Assembly: GCA_963661945.1 (NCBI GenBank)
Contig: CAVLDP010000006.1
Location: forward strand, 1 to 64,000
Direction: 5' to 3'
Source: CAVLDP01 sp963661945
GTDB taxonomy: Bacteria; Bacillota; Clostridia; Lachnospirales; Lachnospiraceae
Length of the DNA stretch: 64,000 nucleotides
Shown here: positions 17,108 through 27,143 of the stretch, in pieces
Layout of the letters: each line of letters begins with the position of its first letter
How positions within the stretch are numbered: position 1 is the stretch's first letter
Translations under genes and position numbers: made by a program
The notes under the pieces: generated by a model
Seen by the model: the letters and a program-made list of their open reading frames with translations, nothing else
The model's database searches: none
Told to the model about the DNA's origin: nothing

Positions 17108-18505
17108 TTAGAAGGTAAACTTGTCTTCGAAATAAGACTTCAGATCAGCAATTGCAACTCGCTCCTGCTCCATGGTATCACGATCACGAACCGTAACACA
17201 TCCGTCCTCTTCGGAATCAAAGTCGTAAGTAATACAGAATGGTGTTCCAATCTCATCCATACGACGATATCTCTTACCAATGGTTCCTCTGTCATCGAAC
17301 TCGCAGTTGTAGTACTTAGACAGCTCAGCAAATACCTTCTCAGCTGATTCATTCAGCTTCTTAGACAGTGGAAGAACACCAATCTTCACTGGTGCAAGAG
17401 CAGGATGGAAATGAAGCACAGTACGAACATCTGGCTTCTCCTCTGTTCCAATATTCTCCTCATCATAAGCAGCACACAGGAAAGCAAGTGTTACGCGGTC
17501 AGCACCAAGTGATGGTTCAATAACATATGGAAGATATCTCTCATTCTTCTGGTCATCAAAGTAAGTTAAGTCCTGACCAGAGGTCTCCTGGTGACGGCCC
17601 AGATCATAATCAGTACGATCAGCAATTCCCCAGAGTTCTCCCCAACCAAATGGGAAGAGGAATTCGATATCTGTTGTTCCCTTGGAATAGAAGGCAAGCT
17701 CTGCTGGATCATGATCACGAAGTCTCATCTCATCTTCCTTGATTCCAAGTGAGAGAAGCCAATCACGACAGAAGGCTCTCCAATACTCAAACCACTCAAG
17801 ATCCGTACCTGGCTCGCAGAAGAATTCAAGCTCCATCTGTTCGAACTCTCTGGTTCGGAAGGTGAAGTTACCTGGTGTAATCTCATTTCTAAAGGACTTA
17901 CCAACCTGGCCAATACCAAATGGAATCTTCTTACGAGAAGTACGTGCTACATTCGTGAAATTCACGAAAATACCCTGTGCTGTCTCTGGACGAAGATAAA
18001 CAGTATTCTTGGCATCCTCAGTAACACCCTGGAAGGTCTTGAACATGAGGTTAAACTGACGAATCTCTGTAAAATTATGCTTGCCGCAAGAAGGACACTT
18101 CACAGAATGCTCCTCGATGAAGCCTTCCATCTCTTCCTTGGTCCAGCCATCTACAGAAGAAGTAAGCTCTACTCCACTCTCCGCCGCATAATCCTCGATG
18201 ATCTTGTCTGCACGGAATCTCTCGTGACATTCCTTACAATCCATCAGAGGATCCGAGAATCCGCCCAAGTGGCCAGATGCCACCCATGTCTGAGGGTTCA
18301 TAAGAATCGCGCAATCTACACCTACATTATATGGATTCTCCTGGATGAACTTCTGCCACCAAGCCTTCTTCACATTATTCTTAAGCTCAACACCTAAATT
18401 ACCATAATCCCAAGTATTTGCCAGACCACCATAAATCTCAGAGCCTGGATATACAAATCCTCTCGCCTTTGCCAAGCTAACAATCTTGTCCATTGTCTTT
18501 TCCAT
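17108..18505 (-). CDS. glyS: Glycyl-tRNA synthetase, single-chain dimeric type
   Basis: A ~465-residue class II synthetase that charges tRNA-Gly. Motifs seen: GFVYPGSEIYGGLANTWDYG at the N-terminus, LRPETAQGIFVNF, RNEITPGNFTFRTREFEQME (motif 2), and PSLGADRVTLAFL (motif 3). A CxxC...CxxC zinc pair (CKECHERFRAD; CPSCGKHN) lies in the insert. The alpha2 single-chain type is found in many Clostridia instead of GlyQ/GlyS. I start at 18505 (MEKTMDKIVSLAK) because GAGGG is seven bases upstream; five extra codons are possible. Last gene of the mscS-M16-era-recO operon. Confidence 0.95.
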   Translation of the reverse strand: MEKTMDKIVSLAKARGFVYPGSEIYGGLANTWDYGNLGVELKNNVKKAWWQKFIQENPYNVGVDCAILMNPQTWVASGHLGGFSDPLMDCKECHERFRADKIIEDYAAESGVELTSSVDGWTKEEMEGFIEEHSVKCPSCGKHNFTEIRQFNLMFKTFQGVTEDAKNTVYLRPETAQGIFVNFTNVARTSRKKIPFGIGQVGKSFRNEITPGNFTFRTREFEQMELEFFCEPGTDLEWFEYWRAFCRDWLLSLGIKEDEMRLRDHDPAELAFYSKGTTDIEFLFPFGWGELWGIADRTDYDLGRHQETSGQDLTYFDDQKNERYLPYVIEPSLGADRVTLAFLCAAYDEENIGTEEKPDVRTVLHFHPALAPVKIGVLPLSKKLNESAEKVFAELSKYYNCEFDDRGTIGKRYRRMDEIGTPFCITYDFDSEEDGCVTVRDRDTMEQERVAIADLKSYFEDKFTF

Positions 18506-18522
18506 TGAAAAATCCCTCATTT

Positions 18523-19245
18523 CTACTGATATATAATATATGTAATATTAGATGCATCACTATTGCCATCAGTCTGACTGATTGACACAGTAGTATCATC
18601 TATCATCTCCGTGGAATCATCCGTCACAAATAGAACTGTGCCCGGAAGCTTCACGATAACATTCTCCTTGATTAGAAGCGCCTTAGCGGATGTGGCCGAT
18701 ATCGTCGCAGCATCTGCAATATCACCCTTCTGGCCATCTGTCACCGTAACGAAGGTATCTGAGAAATCGTATCCATTCTCTACCATCTCATCTACGGATC
18801 CATCCACAAGCCAATAGGACGTATAATCTGAATAAACCGATACGGAATCATACTTCGTTCGAAGGTAGATCCTATCATCTGATACCTTGTACTTCTCAAG
18901 AGTAATAAGCCGTTCATCCTTCGCCTTGTTGTAGGCCTTTATCTCTGCCTTGACAAAAGATTTAAGTTCAGAACTATCATAGGATGCTTCTGATGTGTCC
19001 AGAATCTCCTCAAAGATAACTGAGCCATCCTCCTGAATAGAGAGTGTTGTCTCATTCGACTTGGAATAGAAGGCGCCGGTAAGCTTAAGAACCAGAAGCA
19101 CAAAAAGTATAAGAACAAGCAAAATCGAGCCAAGAAGAATCCGGCGTCGTCTTCGAATGATTCTCCTTTTGCGCTCTGCGGCCGCTCTACGCCTCTTTCG
19201 TTCCGCCTCACTCATCTGGCGCTTGGTTGTTGTATTATTTGCCAT
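18523..19245 (-). CDS. Membrane-anchored hypothetical protein with a polybasic cytoplasmic tail
   Basis: A 240-residue protein I do not recognise. Residues ~10-38 are extremely basic (ERKRRRAAAERKRRIIRRRRR), followed by one membrane helix (~39-58, ILLGSILLVLILFVLLVLKL). The remaining ~180 residues are acidic and Ser/Thr/Asp-rich and would be outside the cell by the positive-inside rule. The ectodomain has alternating strand-like blocks such as ERLITLEKYKVSDDRIYLRTKY and TSYWLVDGSVDEMV. The start (19245) is supported by AAGGTG nine bases upstream. It sits between recO and glyS and is cotranscribed with them. The basic tail could bind nucleic acid or phospholipid; this is speculation. Confidence 0.75.
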   Translation of the reverse strand: MANNTTTKRQMSEAERKRRRAAAERKRRIIRRRRRILLGSILLVLILFVLLVLKLTGAFYSKSNETTLSIQEDGSVIFEEILDTSEASYDSSELKSFVKAEIKAYNKAKDERLITLEKYKVSDDRIYLRTKYDSVSVYSDYTSYWLVDGSVDEMVENGYDFSDTFVTVTDGQKGDIADAATISATSAKALLIKENVIVKLPGTVLFVTDDSTEMIDDTTVSISQTDGNSDASNITYIIYQ

Positions 19246-19306
19246 ATGTATTCGCACCTTATCACGCGTCAATCGGGGTAAATTATACCCCTTGATCTAC
19301 AAATAA

Positions 19307-20038
19307 TCAAGGAAGAAAGGCCTCCGACTGGAAGATGTGGTCTTCATATCTTCTGCGGTAGGTTGAGACCAGGAAGTCAAGCCCCTCTTCTGCCTGGTCC
19401 GTCAGGACAAAAGTATATAGCTTCTCTAGTGGAGATGACACAATATACTGACAAGCATAGAGAACCGATGAATCAAGAGAAAATGCATCTGTATCATGCA
19501 TACAATCCTGACAGACAGTGCCTCGTAGTCTCATAGAGAAACCTGTGAGGTTCTCCTTATTGCCACAGACCTGACAGGAATAGAAATTGGGGCATTCTCC
19601 ATTAATCATCATCGTACGAAGTTCATAGACAAGCCGAATCAAGCGATTCGAGAATCTGTGACTCTCAAGCGCACGAAGCGATTGATAGAGAAGGAGGATT
19701 CGCTCCGACTCATTTATATTCTCCTGGCCATAGTACTCGGCCACCTCAGCAAAATAAGAGCCATAGTAAACCAGATCCAAATCCATGGACAGGTCACGAA
19801 AATAATTCTTAATCTCCGCCTTGTTCACAGAATATGAGGACCGTCCCTCAAAGAGTTCAAAACTGCCGAAGGCAAAGGATGAAGCTGCCGCCACAAGTGG
19901 ACTATTCGGCTTTCTGGCCCCTCTTGCAAAGGCTGATATCAGCCCTCTCTCCTTGGTCAAAATCACAAGACGTCGATCGTATTCCATGACGGGCGTAACC
20001 GACAGCACTATGCCTGTAACCCTCAGGAATCCACTCAT
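19307..20038 (-). CDS. recO: DNA repair protein RecO
   Basis: A 243-residue mediator that helps load RecA on SSB-coated single-stranded DNA together with RecR/RecF. The N-terminal OB-fold (VTGIVLSVTPVMEYDRRLVILTKE region) and the C-terminal four-cysteine zinc motif (CQVCG ... CQDCMHD) are seen. Start codon overlaps the era stop by four bases (ATGA), implying translational coupling. The era-recO pairing is standard in Bacillota. Confidence 0.95.
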   Translation of the reverse strand: MSGFLRVTGIVLSVTPVMEYDRRLVILTKERGLISAFARGARKPNSPLVAAASSFAFGSFELFEGRSSYSVNKAEIKNYFRDLSMDLDLVYYGSYFAEVAEYYGQENINESERILLLYQSLRALESHRFSNRLIRLVYELRTMMINGECPNFYSCQVCGNKENLTGFSMRLRGTVCQDCMHDTDAFSLDSSVLYACQYIVSSPLEKLYTFVLTDQAEEGLDFLVSTYRRRYEDHIFQSEAFLP

Positions 20039-20943
20039 TCATCATCCTCTTTCTTGTAGCCAAAGTTCTGAATGAGGAAGTCACTGTCTCGCCAATCCTT
20101 CTTGACCTTGACCCAGAGATTCAGATTCACCTGCATATCAAGCATCCTCTCAATCTCAAATCTGGCATCCGTACCAATTCGCTTGAGCTTGCTTCCGCCC
20201 TTTCCGATAATGATTCCCTTATGAGAATCCTTCTCGCAGATAATGGTCGCATCAATATCGGCAATCTTGCCATTTGGCCGAATCTTCATCTGATCGATGG
20301 AGACTGCAATACCATGCGGCACCTCATCCTTCAGGTTGTAGAGCGCCTTCTCACGAATCATCTCGGCTACAATCTGTCTCTCAGGCTGGTCTGTAATCGT
20401 ATCCTCATCATAGAATAACGGACCATACGGCAGATACTTGAAGATTGTGCTAATCAAATCATCACAACCCTTGCCTTTAAGTGCAGACACCGGAATAATC
20501 TCCATGAAGTCATATTCTGTTCGGAAGGCATCAATCACTGAGAGAATATCCTCGTGCTTAATCGTATCGACCTTGTTAATTACAAGAAATACCGGTGCAT
20601 CCGTCTTCCTAAGTTCTGCAAGAATATGCTTGTCTCCCGGCCCAATCTTGGCCTCAGGCTCCACCAAATAGAGAACAACATCCACATCCCTTATGCTACG
20701 CTCTGCTGTGTTCACCATGTAATCGCCCAGCTTATTCTTGGCCTTATGAATACCTGGTGTATCCACGAAGACAATCTGTCCCCTCTCCATATCGGTATAT
20801 ACCGTCTGGATGCGGTTTCTCGTCGTCTGTGGCTTATTACTCGTTATAGCTATCTTCTGTCCAATCAGATGATTCATCAGAGTAGACTTACCAACATTGG
20901 GTCTTCCAACGATTGTTACAAATCCGGATTTCAAATTATCCAT
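20035..20943 (-). CDS. era: GTPase Era
   Basis: A 302-residue GTPase that binds the 3' end of 16S rRNA during 30S assembly. G1 GRPNVGKSTLMNHLIGQK, G2/G3 QTTRNRIQTVYTD and VDTPGIHKAK, G4 NKVD are present, and the C-terminal KH domain holds IGKGGSKLKRIG. Length and layout are canonical. It follows the M16C peptidase gene by 11 bases and is coupled to recO. Confidence 0.97.
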   Translation of the reverse strand: MDNLKSGFVTIVGRPNVGKSTLMNHLIGQKIAITSNKPQTTRNRIQTVYTDMERGQIVFVDTPGIHKAKNKLGDYMVNTAERSIRDVDVVLYLVEPEAKIGPGDKHILAELRKTDAPVFLVINKVDTIKHEDILSVIDAFRTEYDFMEIIPVSALKGKGCDDLISTIFKYLPYGPLFYDEDTITDQPERQIVAEMIREKALYNLKDEVPHGIAVSIDQMKIRPNGKIADIDATIICEKDSHKGIIIGKGGSKLKRIGTDARFEIERMLDMQVNLNLWVKVKKDWRDSDFLIQNFGYKKEDDE

Positions 20944-20954
20944 TCACATACCTC

Positions 20955-23864
20955 TTAAAATAATGGTCTAACGCTATGAAACAGGTCACGATCCTCTTCA
21001 ATGGCGTCTTCATTTCCAACAACACAGATAATATTCTGTGTCATAGCAGCCTCAATTGGATCTGCCAAAGCTCTGATGTCTTCCTGAGTCGCATGAATCA
21101 CCTGATAGCGTTCCTTCTCAAGCTCCTCCATCGTAACCTCAGTAAGATAAGCAGTAACCGCTCTCATACCTCTCTGTGACGGTGTAAGTGGTGTATCCAT
21201 ATTAGAAATGGTACCAATCACGAACTTGGTCATATCTCTATCATTTACATCGAAGGTGCGAAGATACTCCGCTGTCCCTTCGAAGACCTCATTTGTCGCC
21301 CTAAGATTCGGATCGCGGTAAGATACAAAATAGAAGTCTCCATTTCTGGAGAAGCTGCCGTGACAACCATAGGCGCCGCCCTTTACTCTGACATTCAGCC
21401 AGAAATAATCATATCCGAGAATCACCTTGAGAAGCTTCATGGTGCCGCTATAGGAATATCCTGCTGACTTGAAGTTACCGGCACGACATACATATTGAAC
21501 CTTGGAAGCAGTCTTAAAGGCTTCATTGCTTCCCGAACAGCGAACATTCGGAACAGTAATTCGAACCTGCTTCGTGTATAACTTAGACAATAGATCTGGC
21601 AGGAAATCCTCGACCTGCTGATAGGACTTATCCAGTCCCGTCGTGCTGACAATTAGATTCTCTTTTCGAAGGACAACCTCTAAAATCTCCTGACATTCCT
21701 GACGGAAGAAATCTACCCGCTCCTCGAAATTCTCCTCAAAATCCTTCAGATATTCATAATAGGAAATTCCAATTAAATAATCCTGTACCTTAGCTGACCT
21801 TGAGAAATAAGACGAAGCTCTAAGAGAGGCAAGTGCACTACCCGCAGAAATCATCTGTCCTTCTAATCTGGACTTATCCTGCATGATAATCTCATGCAAG
21901 CGCTTATCATCGCTAAGATCTGAATGAAGTAACATCTGCTCTATAAGCTCCATGGCATCATCCAGATTCTCATAGAGGAACTTGGCCCTGCACTCAAGCG
22001 TCAGAATATAATCTCTATCATGTCGGGCATAATCATTGCAACGGATAGAAATTCCACCTGTTCGCATGAAAATCTCATTGGATAAATCTGTGTAGGAATA
22101 CTTCTCTGTATCCACAAGTCCTAAGACCCGACATAGAAGTGACAAGGTAGAAAATCTCTTCTCAGCGATCTTGTCCGCCTTAAATATGAGGTCCAGATAA
22201 TGAATGCCACTGGTTTCCACTTCATGATGGAGAACGGTAACATCAGAGATTTCTTTCTCAGTAAGATCGAGTGGGCGAACCGACTCGCGAAGATCCTCCC
22301 TCGCAAGAATTGGGATCTTGAGTAGGTCCTCCTCTGGCGTTGGCTCTTCCTGATAGGCTTTTAGCTCCTTCGTCTCACGAACAAGTTGCTCTAGCTCTTC
22401 CTCAGACAGGGTTGCCTTATATTCTGCAAGTTCCTCCGCAAGTTCACGGTCTTCCTTGGTAGTAAGTCCTGGCTCTGGTTCAACACAGACAAGAGCAGCA
22501 TGCTTATTGTCGATAAGATAATCTCGAATCAGCTGCTCGAAATATCCCTCATCGATCTTCGCACGAAGGCGATCAAGCACTTCAATTCCATAGAGATGCA
22601 TAAATGGTCGTTCTTCGTCGTAGAGCCAACTGTCAAGCAAGTCCAATCCGTAAATTAAGCCTCTTGGATAAGAACCAAAATCTGCCTCTCGGAAACGGAA
22701 TTGATTATTATTAATCGCCGCAAGAAGAGCCGCATGATTCAATCCTCCCGATGCCTGCTCCTCTAGGACTCTCTCGATTGTAGATAGGAAAACTTCCTTA
22801 TCCTCTGGATTCGCCCCCTTCACGGCTATGGAAAAAACTGGCTGAAGAGAACCATTATCATAGCCACCAATCACATCCTCACAGATTCCTGCATCAAGCA
22901 GAGCTTGTCGAATTGGTGCACCTGGCGAATTAATCAGAGCATAATCTAGAATATCAAAGGCCTGATAGAGATCCGGATTTAGGATATTTCCCACCACAAA
23001 GCTCTTTGCAATATAGGTCTGATCCTTAGGATCTTCCTCCGATGCAATGGAATATCTGCGATGAGATTCTCTCTCTTCCTCGAAAGCACGCTGAATATAA
23101 ATGGTCGAATCGACATCAATCTTCTCATAATGAGACAGATATTCCTGATCCAGATATTCCAGTCTCTCATACATGTCCATATTACCGAAGAGATAGATAT
23201 AGGAATTGCATGGATGATAGTACCGTCTGTGGAAATCCAGATATTCCTCATAGGTAAGACTTGGAATACATTTTGGATCGCCGCCCGATTCAAAATGATA
23301 AGTCGTATCTGGAAAGAGCGTCCGCATAATCTCTCTCTCAAGCACATCATCTGGGCTTGAGAAGGCACCCTTCATCTCATTATAGACGACACCATTTAAC
23401 GTAAGCTCTCCATCTATCGAGTCAAGCTCATAGTGCCAGCCCTCCTGCTTGAAGATCTTCTCTTCCCTATAGATATTCGGATGAAATACCGCATCCAGAT
23501 AGACATCCATCAGATTGGCAAAGTCCTTGTCATTGGTACTGGCTACCGGATAGACTGTCTTATCGGGATAGGTAATTGCATTCAGGAAGGTATTCATCGA
23601 TCCCTTCACAAGCTCAACAAAAGGATCCTTCAGTGGATATTTCTCGGAGCCGCAAAGTACTGTATGCTCAATAATATGTGGTACACCTGTAGAATCATCA
23701 ACTGGTGTACGAAATCCAATATAGAATACCTTATTCTCATCATCATTCTCGATTAAGGTAAGGGTCGCGCCACTCTTCTTGTGGCGGAGAACATAGCCTG
23801 TTGATGCGATATCAACTAAGTCCTCTCTGCGAATTAGGGTATATGCCTCATGTATTCGATCCAT
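20955..23864 (-). CDS. M16C (PreP/insulinase-like) zinc metallopeptidase
   Basis: A 969-residue peptidase of the M16C group, which degrades short unstructured peptides inside a closed chamber made of two halves. The inverted zinc motif HIIEH is in GVPHIIEHTVLCGSEKYPLKDP near residue 62, and LNAITYPDKTVYPVAS follows; the second half ends with the R/Y pair region (VRVKGGAYGCHGSFSRNG). No signal peptide, so cytoplasmic. Start ATG overlaps the mscS stop by one base (TAATG). It precedes era by 11 bases. Confidence 0.93.
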   Translation of the reverse strand: MDRIHEAYTLIRREDLVDIASTGYVLRHKKSGATLTLIENDDENKVFYIGFRTPVDDSTGVPHIIEHTVLCGSEKYPLKDPFVELVKGSMNTFLNAITYPDKTVYPVASTNDKDFANLMDVYLDAVFHPNIYREEKIFKQEGWHYELDSIDGELTLNGVVYNEMKGAFSSPDDVLEREIMRTLFPDTTYHFESGGDPKCIPSLTYEEYLDFHRRYYHPCNSYIYLFGNMDMYERLEYLDQEYLSHYEKIDVDSTIYIQRAFEEERESHRRYSIASEEDPKDQTYIAKSFVVGNILNPDLYQAFDILDYALINSPGAPIRQALLDAGICEDVIGGYDNGSLQPVFSIAVKGANPEDKEVFLSTIERVLEEQASGGLNHAALLAAINNNQFRFREADFGSYPRGLIYGLDLLDSWLYDEERPFMHLYGIEVLDRLRAKIDEGYFEQLIRDYLIDNKHAALVCVEPEPGLTTKEDRELAEELAEYKATLSEEELEQLVRETKELKAYQEEPTPEEDLLKIPILAREDLRESVRPLDLTEKEISDVTVLHHEVETSGIHYLDLIFKADKIAEKRFSTLSLLCRVLGLVDTEKYSYTDLSNEIFMRTGGISIRCNDYARHDRDYILTLECRAKFLYENLDDAMELIEQMLLHSDLSDDKRLHEIIMQDKSRLEGQMISAGSALASLRASSYFSRSAKVQDYLIGISYYEYLKDFEENFEERVDFFRQECQEILEVVLRKENLIVSTTGLDKSYQQVEDFLPDLLSKLYTKQVRITVPNVRCSGSNEAFKTASKVQYVCRAGNFKSAGYSYSGTMKLLKVILGYDYFWLNVRVKGGAYGCHGSFSRNGDFYFVSYRDPNLRATNEVFEGTAEYLRTFDVNDRDMTKFVIGTISNMDTPLTPSQRGMRAVTAYLTEVTMEELEKERYQVIHATQEDIRALADPIEAAMTQNIICVVGNEDAIEEDRDLFHSVRPLF

Positions 23865-24745
23865 TAATTATCTTCCTCAATTCTATTAATATGTACATCC
23901 AACTGATTGTATGGAATCGAAATTCCATTCTCATCCAGCGCGTACTTGGCATCTTCTAGGTACTTCCTATATACAGGCCAGTAATCCTCTGTCTTGACCC
24001 AGAAGCGAACGCCAAGATCTACGGAGCTTGCTCCAAGAGCACGCACAAATACGGTACTCTTCTCAGGATCAATCTCACGAGCTTCTCCCTCAATAAGCTG
24101 AGTGAGAAGGTCCTTGGCCTGACGGATATCTGCATCATAGCTAATAGAGATTGTAATATCAATCTGTCTCTTATCAGACATGGTGACATTGGTAAGAGAC
24201 GTATTTGCAAGAGTACCATTTGGAATTACAATCATCCTGTTATCCACTGTTCTAAGATAGGTATAGAAAATGGTAATCTTATCAACCGTTCCCTCATTCT
24301 TCGCGGTGTCCTCAATAATATAATCACCAATCTCAAATGGCTTAAGCACCAGGATCAAGACTCCGCCAGCAAAATTAGATAAGCTTCCCTGCAAGGATAA
24401 TCCAGCCGTAAGTCCAAGAGCCGCAACAGCTGCGGCAATCGAAGAAGTCTGTACTCCAAAGAGATTAAGAATCACCACAAAGAGTGCAATATAGAGTCCC
24501 AGGCGAACCAGGGAATCCGTAAATGTACATACACCTTCGTCCACCTTATGATGCTTCATGGATTTCTGAACAGCCCTGCGAATTCCATTGATAATTCTAA
24601 CTCCTACCCAGTATACAATCAGTGCAAGAATCACAGCCCATATAAATCCAAAGATTCCTGGCAAGATAGATTCGAGCCATGATTTAATTAAGCCATCATT
24701 TAACTTCGTGAGTAGTTGGTCTGAAGTAGCCTGCGCAAGCAACAT
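23864..24745 (-). CDS. mscS: Small-conductance mechanosensitive channel (MscS family)
   Basis: A ~293-residue channel that opens under membrane tension to release solutes on osmotic downshock. A first membrane helix (~22-48, PGIFGFIWAVILALIVYWVG), a second (LVRLGLYIALFVVILNLFGV), and the pore helix TM3 with repeating Ala/Gly (SSIAAAVAALGLTAGLSLQGSLSNFAGG) are present, followed by the beta domain (FEIGDYII..GTVDKITIFYTYLRTVDNR) and a C-terminal alpha/beta domain. I choose the second ATG (24745) because GAGG is eight bases upstream of it and too close to the first. First gene of the operon leading to glyS. Confidence 0.93.
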   Translation of the reverse strand: MLLAQATSDQLLTKLNDGLIKSWLESILPGIFGFIWAVILALIVYWVGVRIINGIRRAVQKSMKHHKVDEGVCTFTDSLVRLGLYIALFVVILNLFGVQTSSIAAAVAALGLTAGLSLQGSLSNFAGGVLILVLKPFEIGDYIIEDTAKNEGTVDKITIFYTYLRTVDNRMIVIPNGTLANTSLTNVTMSDKRQIDITISISYDADIRQAKDLLTQLIEGEAREIDPEKSTVFVRALGASSVDLGVRFWVKTEDYWPVYRKYLEDAKYALDENGISIPYNQLDVHINRIEEDN

Positions 24746-24787
24746 ATACATATCCTCATTTCTCTATGTTCTAAAAGAAGCCGAAAA

Positions 24788-24812
24788 GACAGTGGTTGCT
24801 TCAGCCACTGCC
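24788..24812 (-). terminator. Terminator of the leuB-ilvD-ilvB-serC-serA operon
   Basis: CAGTGGT (24790-24796) pairs with GCCACTG (24804-24810); the minus strand continues with TCTTTTC. It lies 42 bases beyond the serA stop. Confidence 0.7.
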
Positions 24813-24853
24813 TTTATCTCTTGCTATTCTATCATATAGTACATAACATGTCT

Positions 24854-26017
24854 TTATTTTACAACACGCACGCGAATTACATCCTCAATCGCATTAAGCT
24901 TCTCTACTACATCCTCCGTAATTACAGAGTCCGTATCAATAAGAGCATATGCATAATCGCCACGGCTCTTATTGGTCATATCTGCCACATTAATATTGGC
25001 ATCACCCAGGATAGTAGAATACTGCGCAATAACACCCTGCTTATTCTTATGAAGAATCGCAACACGTCCTACGGTCTGGCAAATGCCCATATTGCAGTCT
25101 GGATAATTCACAGAATGTGTGATGTTACCATTTTCCATGTAATCCATCACTTCCTGCACTGCCATAATTGCACAATTCTCTTCTGCCTCTTCTGTTGACG
25201 CACCTAGATGAGGTGTCAGAATCACGCCCTCTGCTCCAGCAGTTACAGGATTTGGGAAATCGGATACATATTTACGAACCTTGCCAGATGCAATACCATC
25301 AAGAACTGCCTTCTCATCGACAAGCAAATCCCTGGCAAAATTCAATATGATGACATTCTTCTTCATCATCTCAATAGCTTCTCGGTTGATCATCTCCCGA
25401 GTAGAATCAAGAAGAGGAACATGAATCGTAATGAAATCACATTCTCGATAGATATCCTCTACTGCAGAAATATGCTTTACAGAACGGGAGAGATTCCAGG
25501 CTGCATTTACCGAAATATATGGATCGTAACCATAGACATCCATGCCCATATGTGTCGCTGCATTGGCTACCTTGACGCCGATTGCTCCAAGGCCGATCAC
25601 GCCAAGCTTCTTACCAGCAAGCTCTGTACCCGCGAAGTTCTTCTTGGCCTTCTCCATGGACTTGGCGATATCTGCATCGTCCTTGTTCTCATGACACCAA
25701 GCATTACCACCGATGATATCTCGAGACGCAAGAAGCATACCTGCAAATACCATCTCCTTCACACCATTGGCATTGGCACCAGGAGTATTGAATACAACAA
25801 TTCCCTTCTTGGCACAATCCTCAAGAGGAATATTATTAACACCAGCACCAGCACGTGCAACTGCAGAAAGTCTCTCCGGAAGGTCTAAGTCATGCATCTT
25901 CGCAGAACGAACTAAAACTGCATCCGCTTCTTCCATCTCTTCAGTCTTCTTGTAATTCGTATTAAATAAATCCAGTCCATTCTCTGAAATTGGATTTAGG
26001 CAATGATATAAAAACAT
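24854..26017 (-). CDS. serA: D-3-phosphoglycerate dehydrogenase, short ACT type
   Basis: A 387-residue NAD-dependent enzyme for the first step of serine synthesis from 3-phosphoglycerate. The nucleotide-binding LGVIGLGAIGVKVANAA, RAGAGVNNIPLEDCA, NFARDLLVDE and TPHLGASTEEAEENCA segments are present, with the catalytic HLGAS histidine. A C-terminal ACT domain (~320-387, VGRVAILHKNKQGVIAQYST) likely binds serine for feedback. The intervening domain of long forms is absent. It is 15 bases after serC in the same operon. Confidence 0.95.
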   Translation of the reverse strand: MFLYHCLNPISENGLDLFNTNYKKTEEMEEADAVLVRSAKMHDLDLPERLSAVARAGAGVNNIPLEDCAKKGIVVFNTPGANANGVKEMVFAGMLLASRDIIGGNAWCHENKDDADIAKSMEKAKKNFAGTELAGKKLGVIGLGAIGVKVANAATHMGMDVYGYDPYISVNAAWNLSRSVKHISAVEDIYRECDFITIHVPLLDSTREMINREAIEMMKKNVIILNFARDLLVDEKAVLDGIASGKVRKYVSDFPNPVTAGAEGVILTPHLGASTEEAEENCAIMAVQEVMDYMENGNITHSVNYPDCNMGICQTVGRVAILHKNKQGVIAQYSTILGDANINVADMTNKSRGDYAYALIDTDSVITEDVVEKLNAIEDVIRVRVVK

Positions 26018-26032
26018 CTCTTCCCCTTCCTC

Positions 26033-27115
26033 TTACTTATTCTTCTTCTCGAAGTCTTCCATGAAGTTTACAAGTTCCTCTACGCCTGCTTTTGGCATGG
26101 CATTGTAGATGGATGCTCTCATACCGCCAACTGTACGATGACCCTTCAGATTCTCAAGTCCTGCAGCCTTGGCTTCTGCCACGAACTTGGCATCGAGCTC
26201 TGCATCTCCTGTTACAAATGGAACATTCATAAGAGAACGGTCCTTCTCTACAACTGTACCATGGAAGAGATCTGACCTATCCAGGTAGTCATATAGAATT
26301 GCTGCCTTTTCTTCATTTCGCTGCTTCATAACCTCAAGGCCGCCCATATTCTTGAGCCATTTGAAGACCTTGCCGCACATATAGATTGTGTAGCATGGAG
26401 GTGTATTGTAGAGTGAATCGTTGTCTGCCTGAGTCTTGAACTTAAGCATGGTAGGTGTTCCCGGCAGAACCTCATCTGTAATAAGGTCTTCACGAATAAT
26501 ATCAATTACCATACCTGCTGGGCCAACATTCTTCTGAACTCCGCCATAGATGATGCCATACTTGGAGACATCAACTGGCTCTGACAGGAACATGGAAGAC
26601 ACATCTGATACTAGGTCAATTCCCTTCGTGTTTGGAAGCTCTGGGAATCTGGTTCCATAGATTGTATTATTCTGGCAGATATAGACATAGTCCATATCAT
26701 CCGTAACAAGCAAATCTGACACATCTGGAATATAAGAAAATGTCTTATCTGCTGAAGATGCCAGTTCTACAACCTCACCATACATCTTAGCTTCTGCGGC
26801 AGCTTTCTTGGCCCACTGTCCAGTAATAATGTATCCTGCCTTTTTCTTCTTCATCAGATTCATAGGAATTGCAGCAAACTGCTGAGAAGCGCCACCCTGA
26901 AGAAAGAGGACCTTATAATTATCTGGGATATTCATAAGCTCTCTAATATCTGCTTCTGCTTCCTTGATGATCTGATCGAACATCTTAGATCGATGAGACA
27001 TCTCCATAACAGACATACCGCATCCACGGTAGTCCATCATCTCCTCTGCTGCTTCCTTCAACACTTCTTCTGGTAGGACAGCCGGTCCTGCTGAGAAATT
27101 GTACACTCTACTCAT
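26033..27115 (-). CDS. serC: Phosphoserine aminotransferase
   Basis: A 360-residue PLP enzyme converting 3-phosphohydroxypyruvate and glutamate to phosphoserine and 2-oxoglutarate. The start MSRVYNFSAGPAVLPEEVL is diagnostic; LFLQGGASQQFAAIPMNL and VQKNVGPAG (with the PLP lysine) follow. Length matches. It lies between ilvB (28 bases) and serA (15 bases). serB is not here, so the last step of serine synthesis is encoded elsewhere. Confidence 0.97.
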   Translation of the reverse strand: MSRVYNFSAGPAVLPEEVLKEAAEEMMDYRGCGMSVMEMSHRSKMFDQIIKEAEADIRELMNIPDNYKVLFLQGGASQQFAAIPMNLMKKKKAGYIITGQWAKKAAAEAKMYGEVVELASSADKTFSYIPDVSDLLVTDDMDYVYICQNNTIYGTRFPELPNTKGIDLVSDVSSMFLSEPVDVSKYGIIYGGVQKNVGPAGMVIDIIREDLITDEVLPGTPTMLKFKTQADNDSLYNTPPCYTIYMCGKVFKWLKNMGGLEVMKQRNEEKAAILYDYLDRSDLFHGTVVEKDRSLMNVPFVTGDAELDAKFVAEAKAAGLENLKGHRTVGGMRASIYNAMPKAGVEELVNFMEDFEKKNK

Positions 27116-27143
27116 TTTTCTTTTTCCTTCTTTCCCTCTATAT

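Noticed and set aside
25208..25888. A 226-codon plus-strand open frame
   Set aside because: Antisense to serA, which has clear family motifs; no evidence for a second gene.
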